Source: JALVIU01 sp964462295
Lineage (GTDB): Bacteria; Atribacterota; JALVIU01
Direction of reading: 5' to 3'
Length of the DNA: 39,379 nucleotides
Assembly (NCBI GenBank): GCA_964462295.1
Contig: CAYWXH010000011.1
Coordinates: 1-39,379 of the forward strand
In this document: positions 24,694-32,782 of the stretch, one piece after another
Numbering within the stretch: position 1 is the stretch's first letter
Layout: the number at the start of each line of letters is the position of its first letter
Position numbers and translations under genes: made by a program
The notes under the pieces: generated by a model
The model's input: only the letters and a program-made list of their open reading frames with translations
Database searches by the model: none
What the model was told of the DNA's origin: nothing

Positions 24694-27485
24694 AGATGTT
24701 CAACAACCTCTATGCAGCGTGGACATAAGTCTGGATGTGTAGGATCTTTTCCTACATCTTCACTTATGACCCAACACCTTGCACATTTTTCTCCTTTAGC
24801 CCGATCTACTCCTATCCTTAAGCCTTCAACTTCTTCAGCTATCTTCTGGGTAAGACTAGTATCTTTTGTTATCTCTATTTGAGAGACTATGAATACCTCT
24901 TTTAATACCCCTATATTTTCTTCTAAAAATTTAAGAAGATCACCTTCTGCACTTAGATATACCTTTGCATCCAAAGAGTTTCCTATTGTCCCTTCTGCCC
25001 TTTTTCTCTCTAGCTCTTTGAGAACTTCCTCTCTTATAAGAAGAATCTTTTCCCATTTTTCTCCTATTTCTTTGTTTTCATAGTCTGGATTTTCCTTTGG
25101 CCATGGGGCAATCTGTACACTTTCGAAGTTGTTTTCTTTGTCATGTTTCATGTTTTGCCATATTTCCTCTGCTGTAAATGATAAGACAGGTGCAAGCATT
25201 TTTACAAAGCTATCAAGTATTAGATATATAGTGGTCTGTGCAGACTTTCTTCTCTTGCTCTTTGGGTGCTCTACATAGAGGCGATCTTTTAATATATCAA
25301 GATAGAATGAGCTGAGAGTTACGGTAGAGAAATATTGATACCTATGATAGATTTGATGATATTCATAGTTTTCATAGGCAGATGTTACATCTTTTATAAA
25401 TCTATTTAATTTCAAAAGTGCAAACTTATCTATCTCTTCAAGTTCTTTATAAGGAATCATATCATTATCAGGGTCAAAGTCGTATAAGTTTCCTAATATA
25501 AATCTTGCCGTATTCCTTACCTTCCTATAGACTTCTATAAGCTGTTTTAGGATTTTGTCTGAGATCTTTACATCACTTCTATAATCAGAGGATGAAACCC
25601 ATAACCTCAATAGGTCTGCCCCATAATCCTTTATAACCTCATTAGGGGTAATGACATTTCCTAAAGATTTTGACATCTTTTTCCCTTCTTCATCCACTAT
25701 AAAGCCATGGGTAAGTACAGAGTCATAAGGGGCACGCCCTTTTGTAGCAACAGAGGTAAGGAGTGATGTCTGGAACCACCCCCTATGCTGGTCTGTCCCC
25801 TCAAGATACATCTCTGCAGGCCATTTTAGCTCATCTCTTACCTCAAGTACAGCCCGGTGTGAAACCCCAGAATCAAACCAAACATCCATAATGTCTGTCT
25901 CTTTCTTGAAATGCGTGCCTCCACAATGGGGGCATTTGAATCCTTCTGGTAAAATTTCTGCTGGAGTTTTCTCAAACCAAGCATCTGAGCCATCTTTTAA
26001 GAAAAGTTCTACTACACTGTTTATGCTTTCTTTTGTTATGATTTCCTTTCCACAATCTTCACAATAAAAAACAGGAATAGGAACACCCCAAATCCTCTGT
26101 CTTGATATACACCAATCAGAGCGTTCCCTTACCATATTTGAGATCCTATCCTCTCCCCATTCTGGAACCCATTTTACCTCACTTATGGCCTTAAGTGCCT
26201 TATCTCTAAATTTGTCCACATTTACAAACCACTGAGTAGTAGCCCTAAATATAACCGGATTTTTACACCTCCAGCAATGAGGGTAAGAATGTGTAAACTC
26301 TTCCATGTATAAGAGACTACCATTCTTTTTTAGTTTTTCAATAATTACCTCATTTGCTTTGTCGTATTTTAAGCCCTTCAGATCTCCTGCCTCTTCGGTA
26401 AATCTTCCATAATCATCTATTGGAGAATATATGGGAAGTTTGTATCTTACTCCTGTCTCATAGTCCTCTTGTCCATGCCCAGGGGCAGTATGTACACATC
26501 CTGTACCATCTGTAAGTGTAACATAATCTGCAAGTACAATGGGGGATTCTCTATCTATAAATGGGTGTTTTGTCTTTATATATTCAAGTTCTTTCCCTTT
26601 AACTTGTCCCAAGATTTTGTACTTTGGATCATTTTCTATTTTTTTAAGTACAGGTTCTATGAGCTCTTTTGCAAAGAGGAGATATTCATCTTTGTATTCT
26701 ATGAGTACATAATCATACTCTGGATGTAGGGCTATAGCAAGGTTTGCAGGGAGTGTCCAAGGTGTAGTTGTCCATATAAGTACATATGCCTTATCACCAT
26801 TAAATGTGGGAAATTTTTCCTTTAATTTTTTTAGATCTATTATTTCAAATTTCACATATATGGAGTGAGAAGTTTCATCATAGTATTCTATTTCTGCTGC
26901 GGCAAGTGCAGTTTCACATGTACTACACCAATAAACAGGCTTTAATCCCCTATAGACATACCCTTTTTCTGCAAGCTCTCCAAATACCTCTATCTGTTTT
27001 GCCTCATATTCTTTTGTAAGTGTAAGATATGGATTTTCCCAATCTCCCCTTACACCAAGGCGTTTAAACTCTTCTCTCTGTATATCTACGAATTTTAGTG
27101 CATATTCTCTACATTTTTTCCTTAAATCTGTAGGAGGAATTTCTGTTCTACTTACATTTAGACTCTTTAAGGTTTGATTTTCAATGGGAAGTCCGTGGGT
27201 ATCCCAGCCTGGAATATAAGGAGAGTAAAAGCCCCTCATAGTTTTATACTTTACGATGAAATCTTTTAGAATTTTGTTAAATGCCGTACCCAAATGTATA
27301 TTACCATTTGCATATGGAGGTCCATCATGAAGTATAAAGGTCTTATCTTTTGATTTATTTTCAATAGATTTTTTGTAAATATCTTTTTCTTCCCAGAATT
27401 TTAGGAATTCAGGTTCTCTCTCAGGGAGATTCGCCTTCATTGGAAAATTGGTCTTGGGAAGATTTAAGGTTTTTTTATAGTTCAT
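24690..27485 (-). CDS. ileS: Isoleucyl-tRNA synthetase
   Basis: This 931-aa class I synthetase charges tRNA-Ile. The HIGH motif reads HLGT (residues 64-67) and the KMSKS motif is exact at 603-607. The editing domain is present, with TTTPWTLPANLA and GTGCVHTAPGHGQEDY. The C-terminal zinc finger has Cys901, Cys904, Cys921 and Cys924. The size and zinc finger fit the bacterial type I enzyme rather than the eukaryote-like, mupirocin-resistant type. AAGGGGG precedes the start by about 9 nt. No T-box leader fits in the 70 nt before it. It heads the ileS-lspA-lgt-rluD operon. Confidence 0.97.
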   Translation of the reverse strand: MNYKKTLNLPKTNFPMKANLPEREPEFLKFWEEKDIYKKSIENKSKDKTFILHDGPPYANGNIHLGTAFNKILKDFIVKYKTMRGFYSPYIPGWDTHGLPIENQTLKSLNVSRTEIPPTDLRKKCREYALKFVDIQREEFKRLGVRGDWENPYLTLTKEYEAKQIEVFGELAEKGYVYRGLKPVYWCSTCETALAAAEIEYYDETSHSIYVKFEIIDLKKLKEKFPTFNGDKAYVLIWTTTPWTLPANLAIALHPEYDYVLIEYKDEYLLFAKELIEPVLKKIENDPKYKILGQVKGKELEYIKTKHPFIDRESPIVLADYVTLTDGTGCVHTAPGHGQEDYETGVRYKLPIYSPIDDYGRFTEEAGDLKGLKYDKANEVIIEKLKKNGSLLYMEEFTHSYPHCWRCKNPVIFRATTQWFVNVDKFRDKALKAISEVKWVPEWGEDRISNMVRERSDWCISRQRIWGVPIPVFYCEDCGKEIITKESINSVVELFLKDGSDAWFEKTPAEILPEGFKCPHCGGTHFKKETDIMDVWFDSGVSHRAVLEVRDELKWPAEMYLEGTDQHRGWFQTSLLTSVATKGRAPYDSVLTHGFIVDEEGKKMSKSLGNVITPNEVIKDYGADLLRLWVSSSDYRSDVKISDKILKQLIEVYRKVRNTARFILGNLYDFDPDNDMIPYKELEEIDKFALLKLNRFIKDVTSAYENYEYHQIYHRYQYFSTVTLSSFYLDILKDRLYVEHPKSKRRKSAQTTIYLILDSFVKMLAPVLSFTAEEIWQNMKHDKENNFESVQIAPWPKENPDYENKEIGEKWEKILLIREEVLKELERKRAEGTIGNSLDAKVYLSAEGDLLKFLEENIGVLKEVFIVSQIEITKDTSLTQKIAEEVEGLRIGVDRAKGEKCARCWVISEDVGKDPTHPDLCPRCIEVVEHL

Positions 27486-27516
27486 TTCCGCATCCCCCTT
27501 AGTGTAGAAATTGTCA

Positions 27517-27553
27517 ATAAATAAAAATAAAGGCAGGCTTATCGCCTGCCTTT
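27517..27553 (-). terminator. Intrinsic terminator after tRNA-Leu
   Basis: A perfect 10-bp stem (27529-27538 with 27544-27553, AAAGGCAGGC paired to GCCTGCCTTT) has a 5-nt loop. On the minus strand it is followed by ATTTTTATTTATT. It separates the tRNA from ileS. Confidence 0.93.
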
Positions 27554-27556
27554 ATA

Positions 27557-27642
27557 TGCCGGAGGGGGGACTCGAACCCCCACAGGCACAATCGCCCACT
27601 AGCCCCTCAAACTAGCGCGTCTGCCAGTTCCGCCACCCCGGC
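27557..27642 (-). tRNA. tRNA-Leu (anticodon GAG)
   Basis: This 86-nt gene folds as a class II tRNA. The acceptor GCCGGGG pairs with CTCCGGC, the anticodon arm has stem CTAGT/GCTAG and loop TTGAGGG with anticodon GAG, the long variable arm is typical of Leu, and the T arm is GGGGG-TTCGAGT-CCCCC. The discriminator is A, as needed for Leu. CCA is not encoded. It reads CUC and CUU codons. Confidence 0.97.
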
Positions 27643-27656
27643 GCTCGCTGACTCTA

Positions 27657-27685
27657 ATTATAGCGAGTTTTTTCTAAATTGTCAA
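27657..27685 (-). promoter_or_regulatory. Consensus sigma-70/A promoter for tRNA-Leu
   Basis: On the minus strand TTGACA (27680-27685) and TATAAT (27657-27662) are both exact consensus with a 17-nt spacer. Transcription would begin near 27650, about 8 nt before the mature tRNA end. Confidence 0.93.
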
Positions 27686-27723
27686 ATAGTTTTTTAAAAA
27701 AATTGCTAAATATGTGTAAAAAA

Positions 27724-28152
27724 TTAGGCTATCTTTACAAGTTCTATTTCAAATATTAGGTCTTTTCCTGCAAGGGGATGATTGGCATCTAGTTTTATGC
27801 TATCTTCTCCTATCTCTACTACTTTTACCATAAATGTTTGACCATGTGCATCTTCCATATAGAGCTGTTGGTTTAGCTCAGGTTTTAAGTCTTCAGGAAG
27901 TTTATCTTTTCCTACCTCAATAACCATATCTTCTCTGTAAGGACCATATGCCTTCTCAGGAGGGATAGTTACTGTCTTTTTCTCCCCCTCCTCCATCCCA
28001 GTTACAGCATCATCAAATCCTTCAATAAGTTGACCTGCACCAATTGTAAATTCCAATGGTTCTCTGTCATAAGATGTATCAAAGACTGAACCATCTTCAA
28101 GTTTTCCTGTGTAGTGAACCTGTACGGTGTCACCTTTTTTTGCTTTACTCAC
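27724..28152 (-). CDS. FKBP-type peptidyl-prolyl isomerase, SlyD-like
   Basis: This 142-aa prolyl cis-trans isomerase and chaperone has an FKBP core (VQVHYTGKLEDGSVFDTS, FTIGAGQLIEGFDDAVTGM) interrupted by an insert-in-flap domain (about residues 70-120), as in SlyD. The His-rich C-terminal tail of E. coli SlyD is missing, so nickel delivery is unlikely. It is cytoplasmic, since there is no signal peptide. It starts with GTG 7 nt after AAGGAGG and has its own promoter at 28205-28233. Confidence 0.93.
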   Translation of the reverse strand: MSKAKKGDTVQVHYTGKLEDGSVFDTSYDREPLEFTIGAGQLIEGFDDAVTGMEEGEKKTVTIPPEKAYGPYREDMVIEVGKDKLPEDLKPELNQQLYMEDAHGQTFMVKVVEIGEDSIKLDANHPLAGKDLIFEIELVKIA

Positions 28153-28204
28153 TTAAAAGCCTCCTTAAATTCTTTCCTGCAAGGGCAAGAAAATTATTAC
28201 TTTG

Positions 28205-28233
28205 TTTATACCAGAATATTTATCTGTTGTCAA
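28205..28233 (-). promoter_or_regulatory. Sigma-A promoter for the FKBP gene
   Basis: On the minus strand TTGACA (28228-28233), a 17-nt spacer and TATAAA (28205-28210). The predicted start near 28198 gives a leader of about 45 nt ending in AAGGAGG. Confidence 0.87.
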
Positions 28234-28242
28234 ATAATATTT

Positions 28243-28728
28243 CTATCTTTGCCCAAGATGAGAATCGATCATAAAGAGGCCGTTTCTAGATTCTCCAACC
28301 ATTTCTAATTTCGCATGAATACTGCTCATTGTAGATTCTTCTTCTACCTGTTCCTCTAAGAACCATTGCAAAAATCCTAAAGTTGTATAATCTTTTTCTT
28401 CATATGCAAGTTCTACAAGTTTTTTTATAAGGTTTGTTACATATTTTTCATGCGCCAGTGCCTTTGCAAATACATCTTTTAGGGATGAGAAATCTTTTGG
28501 TGGTTTGTTTACTTCGCCTAATTCTACTTCTCCTCCTGAATCCAGTATGTATTTTATGAACTTCATTGCGTGTTCTTCTTCTTCCTTTGCCTGTTTGGCC
28601 ATAAAGTTATATGTACCATCAAAGTTTTCTTTTGCTGCCCATACAGCCATGGAAAGATAGTACCATGCAGAATAAAACTCTGCAGTGACCTGTTCGTTTA
28701 AGGCTTTTTTCATTTTTTCTGATAACAT
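28243..28728 (-). CDS. Ferritin (non-haem iron storage protein)
   Basis: This 161-aa four-helix ferritin oxidises and stores iron in the cytoplasm as a 24-subunit shell. The ferroxidase site is visible: Glu17 in VTAEFYSAWYYL, Glu50 and His53 in KEEEEHAMKF, and the Glu and Gln residues in the third and fourth helices (AHEKYVTNLI and FLEEQVEEE). It follows the bacterial FtnA pattern rather than haem-binding bacterioferritin. The ribosome site AGGAGGG is strong. It is transcribed from its own promoter, divergent from thyX. A palindrome at 28774-28785 next to the promoter may bind a metal-dependent repressor. Confidence 0.95.
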   Translation of the reverse strand: MLSEKMKKALNEQVTAEFYSAWYYLSMAVWAAKENFDGTYNFMAKQAKEEEEHAMKFIKYILDSGGEVELGEVNKPPKDFSSLKDVFAKALAHEKYVTNLIKKLVELAYEEKDYTTLGFLQWFLEEQVEEESTMSSIHAKLEMVGESRNGLFMIDSHLGQR

Positions 28729-28773
28729 AGTTACCCTCCTATTGTTTAATTAATAATTTTTTTTAATTAAAAG

Positions 28774-28814
28774 TAATTATAATTAAGTATAAACCAAAAT
28801 GAGAAAAAAGTCAA
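28774..28814 (-). promoter_or_regulatory. Sigma-A promoter for ferritin with adjacent palindrome
   Basis: On the minus strand TTGACT (28809-28814), a 17-nt spacer and TATACT (28786-28791). A perfect 12-bp palindrome TAATTATAATTA (28774-28785) follows the -10 directly and covers the predicted start. It resembles Fur/PerR-type boxes, but the region is very AT-rich, so the operator call is tentative. Confidence 0.75.
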
Positions 28815-28821
28815 GCGATTC

Positions 28822-28850
28822 TTGTAATTTTATTTTTATTTTGTTATAAT
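28822..28850 (+). promoter_or_regulatory. Sigma-A promoter for the thyX-guaA operon
   Basis: TTGTAA (28822-28827), a 17-nt spacer and exact TATAAT (28845-28850). The predicted start near 28857 leaves a short leader with AAAGGAG at 28867-28873. Confidence 0.85.
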
Positions 28851-28879
28851 CTTATAAATCCAAGAGAAAGGAGTATCTT

Positions 28880-29539
28880 ATGGAAGCCCAACTTATTGCA
28901 TATACAAGGGGGATAGATGGGAAAAGTCCAGAAAAGATTATAGAGATTGCTGCTCGTACCTCATATAAAAGTTTTTCAAAGATGGGTACAGATAGTGAAA
29001 AGAGACTTATAAGACATCTTATTAGACTGGGGCACCTCTCCGTATTAGAACATGCATCTGCTACATTTAGGGTAAGAGGTATTTCTAGGGCATGCACCCA
29101 TCAATTAGTAAGGCATCGCCTCGCCTCATTTACTCAAGAATCACAGAGGTATGTAAATGAAAAAGAATTTGATTATGTGATTCCTGATGCAATAAGAGAG
29201 AATAAAGAGGCCTTTGCCCTCTTTAGAGATGAAATGAGGCATATTGCAGATATATATGCAAAATTTATAGATATGGGAATCAGAAAAGAAGATGCAAGAT
29301 TTGTTCTTCCTAATGCCACAACGAGTGAAATAGTAATAAGTGCAAATTTTAGAGAATGGCTTCACATAATAGGACTTAGGGTATCTAATGAGGCCCAATG
29401 GGAGATAAGAGAGCTTTCTATCCTTTTTTGGAAAGGACTTTACACTGTTTCTCCCACAGTTTTTCATATAGATTCTTTTTTGGGATATAGAGATTACGAT
29501 TTTAAAAAAGAGATATTTGAAGAATATGTCGATACCTGA
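28880..29539 (+). CDS. thyX: Flavin-dependent thymidylate synthase
   Basis: This 219-aa enzyme makes dTMP from dUMP using methylenetetrahydrofolate and reduced FAD, and releases tetrahydrofolate rather than dihydrofolate. The ThyX motif RHRxxS is exact at residues 78-83, within RHRLASFTQESQR (78-90). The length and the C-terminal region with the conserved LPNATTSEIV and NAQWE-like patterns (here NEAQWEIRE) fit the family. It is the first gene of a nucleotide operon, and its end overlaps the next gene by 14 nt. No folA or thyA is seen nearby. Confidence 0.96.
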   Translation: MEAQLIAYTRGIDGKSPEKIIEIAARTSYKSFSKMGTDSEKRLIRHLIRLGHLSVLEHASATFRVRGISRACTHQLVRHRLASFTQESQRYVNEKEFDYVIPDAIRENKEAFALFRDEMRHIADIYAKFIDMGIRKEDARFVLPNATTSEIVISANFREWLHIIGLRVSNEAQWEIRELSILFWKGLYTVSPTVFHIDSFLGYRDYDFKKEIFEEYVDT

Positions 29540-30272
29540 AAGTGGTAAACTTTTTATAGGAACATCTGGATTCTATTATAACCATTGGGTTGGAAAGTTT
29601 TATCCTGAGGGTCTTCCAAAGTACAAATGGCTCACCTTTTATGCACAACACTTTTCTTCTTTAGAGATAAACTCTACTTTTTATCACCCTCCAAAGGAGA
29701 AGACTTTGCGTTCTTGGTATAAAAAGACACCTAAAGATTTTAAGTTTTCTCTTAAGGTAAGTAAAATTATAACACATATAAAAAGATTAGAAGGGGTAAG
29801 AGGAGATATAGAAGAATTTGTAACGCTTGCCTCTTTACTTGAGGAAAAATTAGGTGCATTGCTTTTCCAACTCCCTGGATCCCTCAAAAAAGATCTTAAT
29901 TTATTAAATAGATTCTTGGATGAGTTGCCATATGGAAAAATTAAATATGCATTGGAATTTAGGGATCCTTCCTGGTTTTCAGAAGATGTCTATGAACTTC
30001 TTAGAAGCTATAATATGGCCTTGTGTAATGTAAGTTCCCCAAAAATTTCTTCCGTATTTGAAGTTACTTCTTCATTTCTTTACATTCGTTTCCATGGTTT
30101 AAGAAAGTGGTATGATTACAATTATACCCGAGAAGATCTTGCTCTCTGGGTGAAGTTTGTACATAGGGAACTTGATAAAAATAAAGATGTGTATATCTAC
30201 TTTAATAATGATATCTCTGGATATGCTATCCAAAATGTGAATTTGTTTAAAACTATGATAGAGGAGGTTTAG
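29526..30272 (+). CDS. DUF72 (YecE-like) TIM-barrel protein
   Basis: This 248-aa protein belongs to the DUF72/YecE family, with KLFIGTSGFYYNHWVGKFYP at the N terminus, EINSTFYHPP, and the later LEFRDPSW and YIRFHGL motifs. The family forms a TIM barrel; a biochemical role is not firmly known. I use the ATG at 29526; an upstream in-frame TTG at 29517 is possible. The gene overlaps thyX and is followed 3 nt later by guaB. Confidence 0.88.
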   Translation: MSIPESGKLFIGTSGFYYNHWVGKFYPEGLPKYKWLTFYAQHFSSLEINSTFYHPPKEKTLRSWYKKTPKDFKFSLKVSKIITHIKRLEGVRGDIEEFVTLASLLEEKLGALLFQLPGSLKKDLNLLNRFLDELPYGKIKYALEFRDPSWFSEDVYELLRSYNMALCNVSSPKISSVFEVTSSFLYIRFHGLRKWYDYNYTREDLALWVKFVHRELDKNKDVYIYFNNDISGYAIQNVNLFKTMIEEV

Positions 30273-30274
30273 AT

Positions 30275-31741
30275 ATGGATACCCCAGATATTAGAGAATC
30301 GCTTACCTTTGATGATGTACTTTTGGTCCCCCAATACTCTGAAATCATGCCCAAAGATGTGGATTTAGAAGTTGAGATTATAAAAGGTATTAAGGTAAAA
30401 CTCCCTATTCTCTCTGCTGCTATGGATACAGTTACAGAATCTCAAATGGCCATCTCTTTGGCCAGAGAAGGTGGTTTGGGCATTATTCATAGGAATATGA
30501 GTCCTGAAAGGCAAGCAGAGGAGGTAGATAAGGTAAAAAGATCGGAAAGTGGAATTATTACAAATCCTGTGTACATCTATCCAGATTCTACACTCCAAGA
30601 GGCAGAGGTAATTATGTCAAAATATAAAATTTCTGGCCTTCCTGTGGTGGATAAGAACATGAAGCTTGTCGGTATAATTACAAATAGAGATATGAGATTT
30701 GTCTCATCAATGGAGGATAAAGTTAAAAATTATATGGTTTCGGAGAGATTAATAACCGCCCCCTTAGGTACTACTTTAAAGGATGCACAGGAGATCCTTC
30801 ATAAATATAGAATAGAAAAGCTTCCTATAGTGGATAAAAATGGTATACTAAAAGGTCTTATTACTATAAAAGATATCATGAAAATAAGAAAATATCCTAA
30901 TGCATCAAAAGACGAAAAGGGAAGACTTTTGGTAGGTGCAGCTATAGGGGTAGGAGAAGGTGCTATTGAAAGAACAAAACTTCTTATAGAGGCAGAGGTA
31001 GATGTAGTAGCTATAGATACAGCACATGGTCATTCTAAAAAGGTTATTCAGACACTTAAAGAAATAAAGAAGATGTTTCCAAATCTTCTTGTAATAGCAG
31101 GTAATATCGCTACTTATGAAGGTGCAAAAGCACTTTTGGAGGCAGGGGCTGATGCTATAAAGGTGGGAGTAGGACCTGGGTCTATATGTACAACAAGGGT
31201 TGTGGCAGGTGTTGGGGTGGCACAATTTAGTGCTATTTTAGATGCAGCAAGGGCGGCGAGGGAATTTGGAGTGCCCTTGATTGCAGATGGAGGGATAAGG
31301 TATTCTGGAGATATAGTGAAGGCACTTGCAGCAGGTGCAAATGCCGTAATGTTAGGATCGGTGCTTGCAGGTACAGATGAGGCCCCTGGAGAGCTTATTA
31401 TCTTTGGGGGGAGAAGTTATAAGGAGTATCGTGGAATGGGTTCTCAAGGGGCGTTAAAAGAGGGAAAAAGTGCAGATAGGTATTTTATAGATAGTACAAA
31501 GAGAGAGGATGTCGTGCCAGAGGGTATAGAGGGAAGGATTCCGTATAAAGGGCCTTTAAACAAGGTTATACATCAGTTAAGAGGTGGTATTCAGTCTGGT
31601 ATGGGATATTGTGGAGCTAAAGATATTCATACACTTCAGGAAAAGGCAAAATTTGTACGCGTTACCTTTGCAGGACTTAAGGAGAGCCACCCACATGATG
31701 TAGAGATTACAAAAGAGGCACCAAATTATAGGGGGTTTTAA
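30275..31741 (+). CDS. guaB: IMP dehydrogenase
   Basis: This 488-aa enzyme oxidises IMP to XMP with NAD, the first committed step of GMP synthesis. The TIM barrel is interrupted by two CBS domains (about residues 95-205) that usually bind regulatory nucleotides. The catalytic Cys305 lies in GPGSICTTR, and the mobile flap contains the R-Y pair in the RYFIDSTKREDVVPEG region. AGAGGAGG precedes the start. It lies in one operon with guaA, separated only by a threonine aldolase gene. Confidence 0.97.
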   Translation: MDTPDIRESLTFDDVLLVPQYSEIMPKDVDLEVEIIKGIKVKLPILSAAMDTVTESQMAISLAREGGLGIIHRNMSPERQAEEVDKVKRSESGIITNPVYIYPDSTLQEAEVIMSKYKISGLPVVDKNMKLVGIITNRDMRFVSSMEDKVKNYMVSERLITAPLGTTLKDAQEILHKYRIEKLPIVDKNGILKGLITIKDIMKIRKYPNASKDEKGRLLVGAAIGVGEGAIERTKLLIEAEVDVVAIDTAHGHSKKVIQTLKEIKKMFPNLLVIAGNIATYEGAKALLEAGADAIKVGVGPGSICTTRVVAGVGVAQFSAILDAARAAREFGVPLIADGGIRYSGDIVKALAAGANAVMLGSVLAGTDEAPGELIIFGGRSYKEYRGMGSQGALKEGKSADRYFIDSTKREDVVPEGIEGRIPYKGPLNKVIHQLRGGIQSGMGYCGAKDIHTLQEKAKFVRVTFAGLKESHPHDVEITKEAPNYRGF

Positions 31742-32782
31742 ATGAATAAAATTATAGATTTTAGAAGTGATACGATAACTTTACCTACCCCTGAGATGAG
31801 AGAAGCGATGAAGGATGCAGAGGTAGGGGATGATGTATACGGGGAAGATCCTACCGTAGAGGAATTGGAAAGACTTGCTGCCCAAAAAATGGGTAAAGAG
31901 GCAGCACTTTTTGTGGTAAGTGGAACTATGGGAAATCTAGTTTCACTTATGACACATACCACTCCTGGAGAAGAAGTTTTGGTAGAACAAGATGCGCATA
32001 TCTATTATTATGAAGTAGGCGGCATGGCAAGGATCGCAGGGCTTATGCCGAGGCTTGTAAAAGGCAATAGAGTGGGCATAATAACACCGAATGATATAAA
32101 GAAAGTTCTAAGACCCCCTAATATTCATTTTCCAAAGACTACGCTTCTTACCTTAGAAAATACACACAACAGGGGTGGTGGTATTGTAGTACCGAATGAT
32201 TTAATGAAAGAATTATACAATTTTGCAAAAGAGAATGGATTATCTGTACATCTTGATGGGGCAAGGATATTCAATGCGGCAGTGGCACAAAATATACCAG
32301 CAAGTGAGATAGCCAAATATGCAGATTCTGTGATGTTTTGTCTTTCTAAGGGGCTTTCTGCACCAGTGGGTTCCCTTCTTGTAGGTACAGAAGAATTTAT
32401 AGAGAGGGCTCGAAAAAACAGGAAGATATTAGGTGGAGGGATGAGACAGGCAGGCATTATTGCAAAGGCAGGTATTGTGGCACTTTCCAAGATGGTAGAC
32501 AGACTAAGAGAAGACCATGAAAATGCAGCACTTTTAAGAGAGGGATTGTCTAAATATGAAGGTATATTTACAGATAAAGATGGTATATTTACTAATATTG
32601 TAATGATATATGTAAAAAGAGAAGACAAAACTGCCCAAGATATTGTAAATAGTTTAAAGAAGAAAGGCATCTTAGCCCTTACTACAGGACCATCTTCTAT
32701 AAGATTTGTTACAAATAGGCATATTGGACGGGAAGATGTATTGTACACGATTGATATCTTTAGAGAGGTTCTAAATGGCTGA
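31742..32782 (+). CDS. ltaE: Low-specificity L-threonine aldolase (PLP enzyme)
   Basis: This 346-aa fold-type I PLP enzyme splits L-threonine or allo-threonine into glycine and acetaldehyde. The N terminus has DFRSDTITLPTPEMREAM and VGDDVYGEDPTV, both characteristic of the family. HLDGARIFNAAVA binds the cofactor pyridine, and Lys203 in CLSKGLSAPVG forms the Schiff base. It begins directly after the guaB stop and overlaps guaA by 8 nt. Its product glycine feeds purine synthesis and one-carbon units, which fits this operon. Confidence 0.93.
   Translation: MNKIIDFRSDTITLPTPEMREAMKDAEVGDDVYGEDPTVEELERLAAQKMGKEAALFVVSGTMGNLVSLMTHTTPGEEVLVEQDAHIYYYEVGGMARIAGLMPRLVKGNRVGIITPNDIKKVLRPPNIHFPKTTLLTLENTHNRGGGIVVPNDLMKELYNFAKENGLSVHLDGARIFNAAVAQNIPASEIAKYADSVMFCLSKGLSAPVGSLLVGTEEFIERARKNRKILGGGMRQAGIIAKAGIVALSKMVDRLREDHENAALLREGLSKYEGIFTDKDGIFTNIVMIYVKREDKTAQDIVNSLKKKGILALTTGPSSIRFVTNRHIGREDVLYTIDIFREVLNG

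Noticed and set aside
27512..27517. TTGACA on the minus strand as an ileS -35 element.
   Set aside because: The correctly spaced position reads GGGGATG-like sequence around the ribosome site, with no -10 hexamer.
27486..27556. T-box riboswitch before ileS.
   Set aside because: The space is only about 70 nt and is filled by the tRNA terminator; no T-box sequence or specifier hairpin fits.
32125..32748. Long open frame on the minus strand opposite the threonine aldolase gene (207 codons).
   Set aside because: It lies wholly antisense to a clear PLP enzyme, has Ser-rich low-complexity composition typical of a shadow frame, and no ribosome site.
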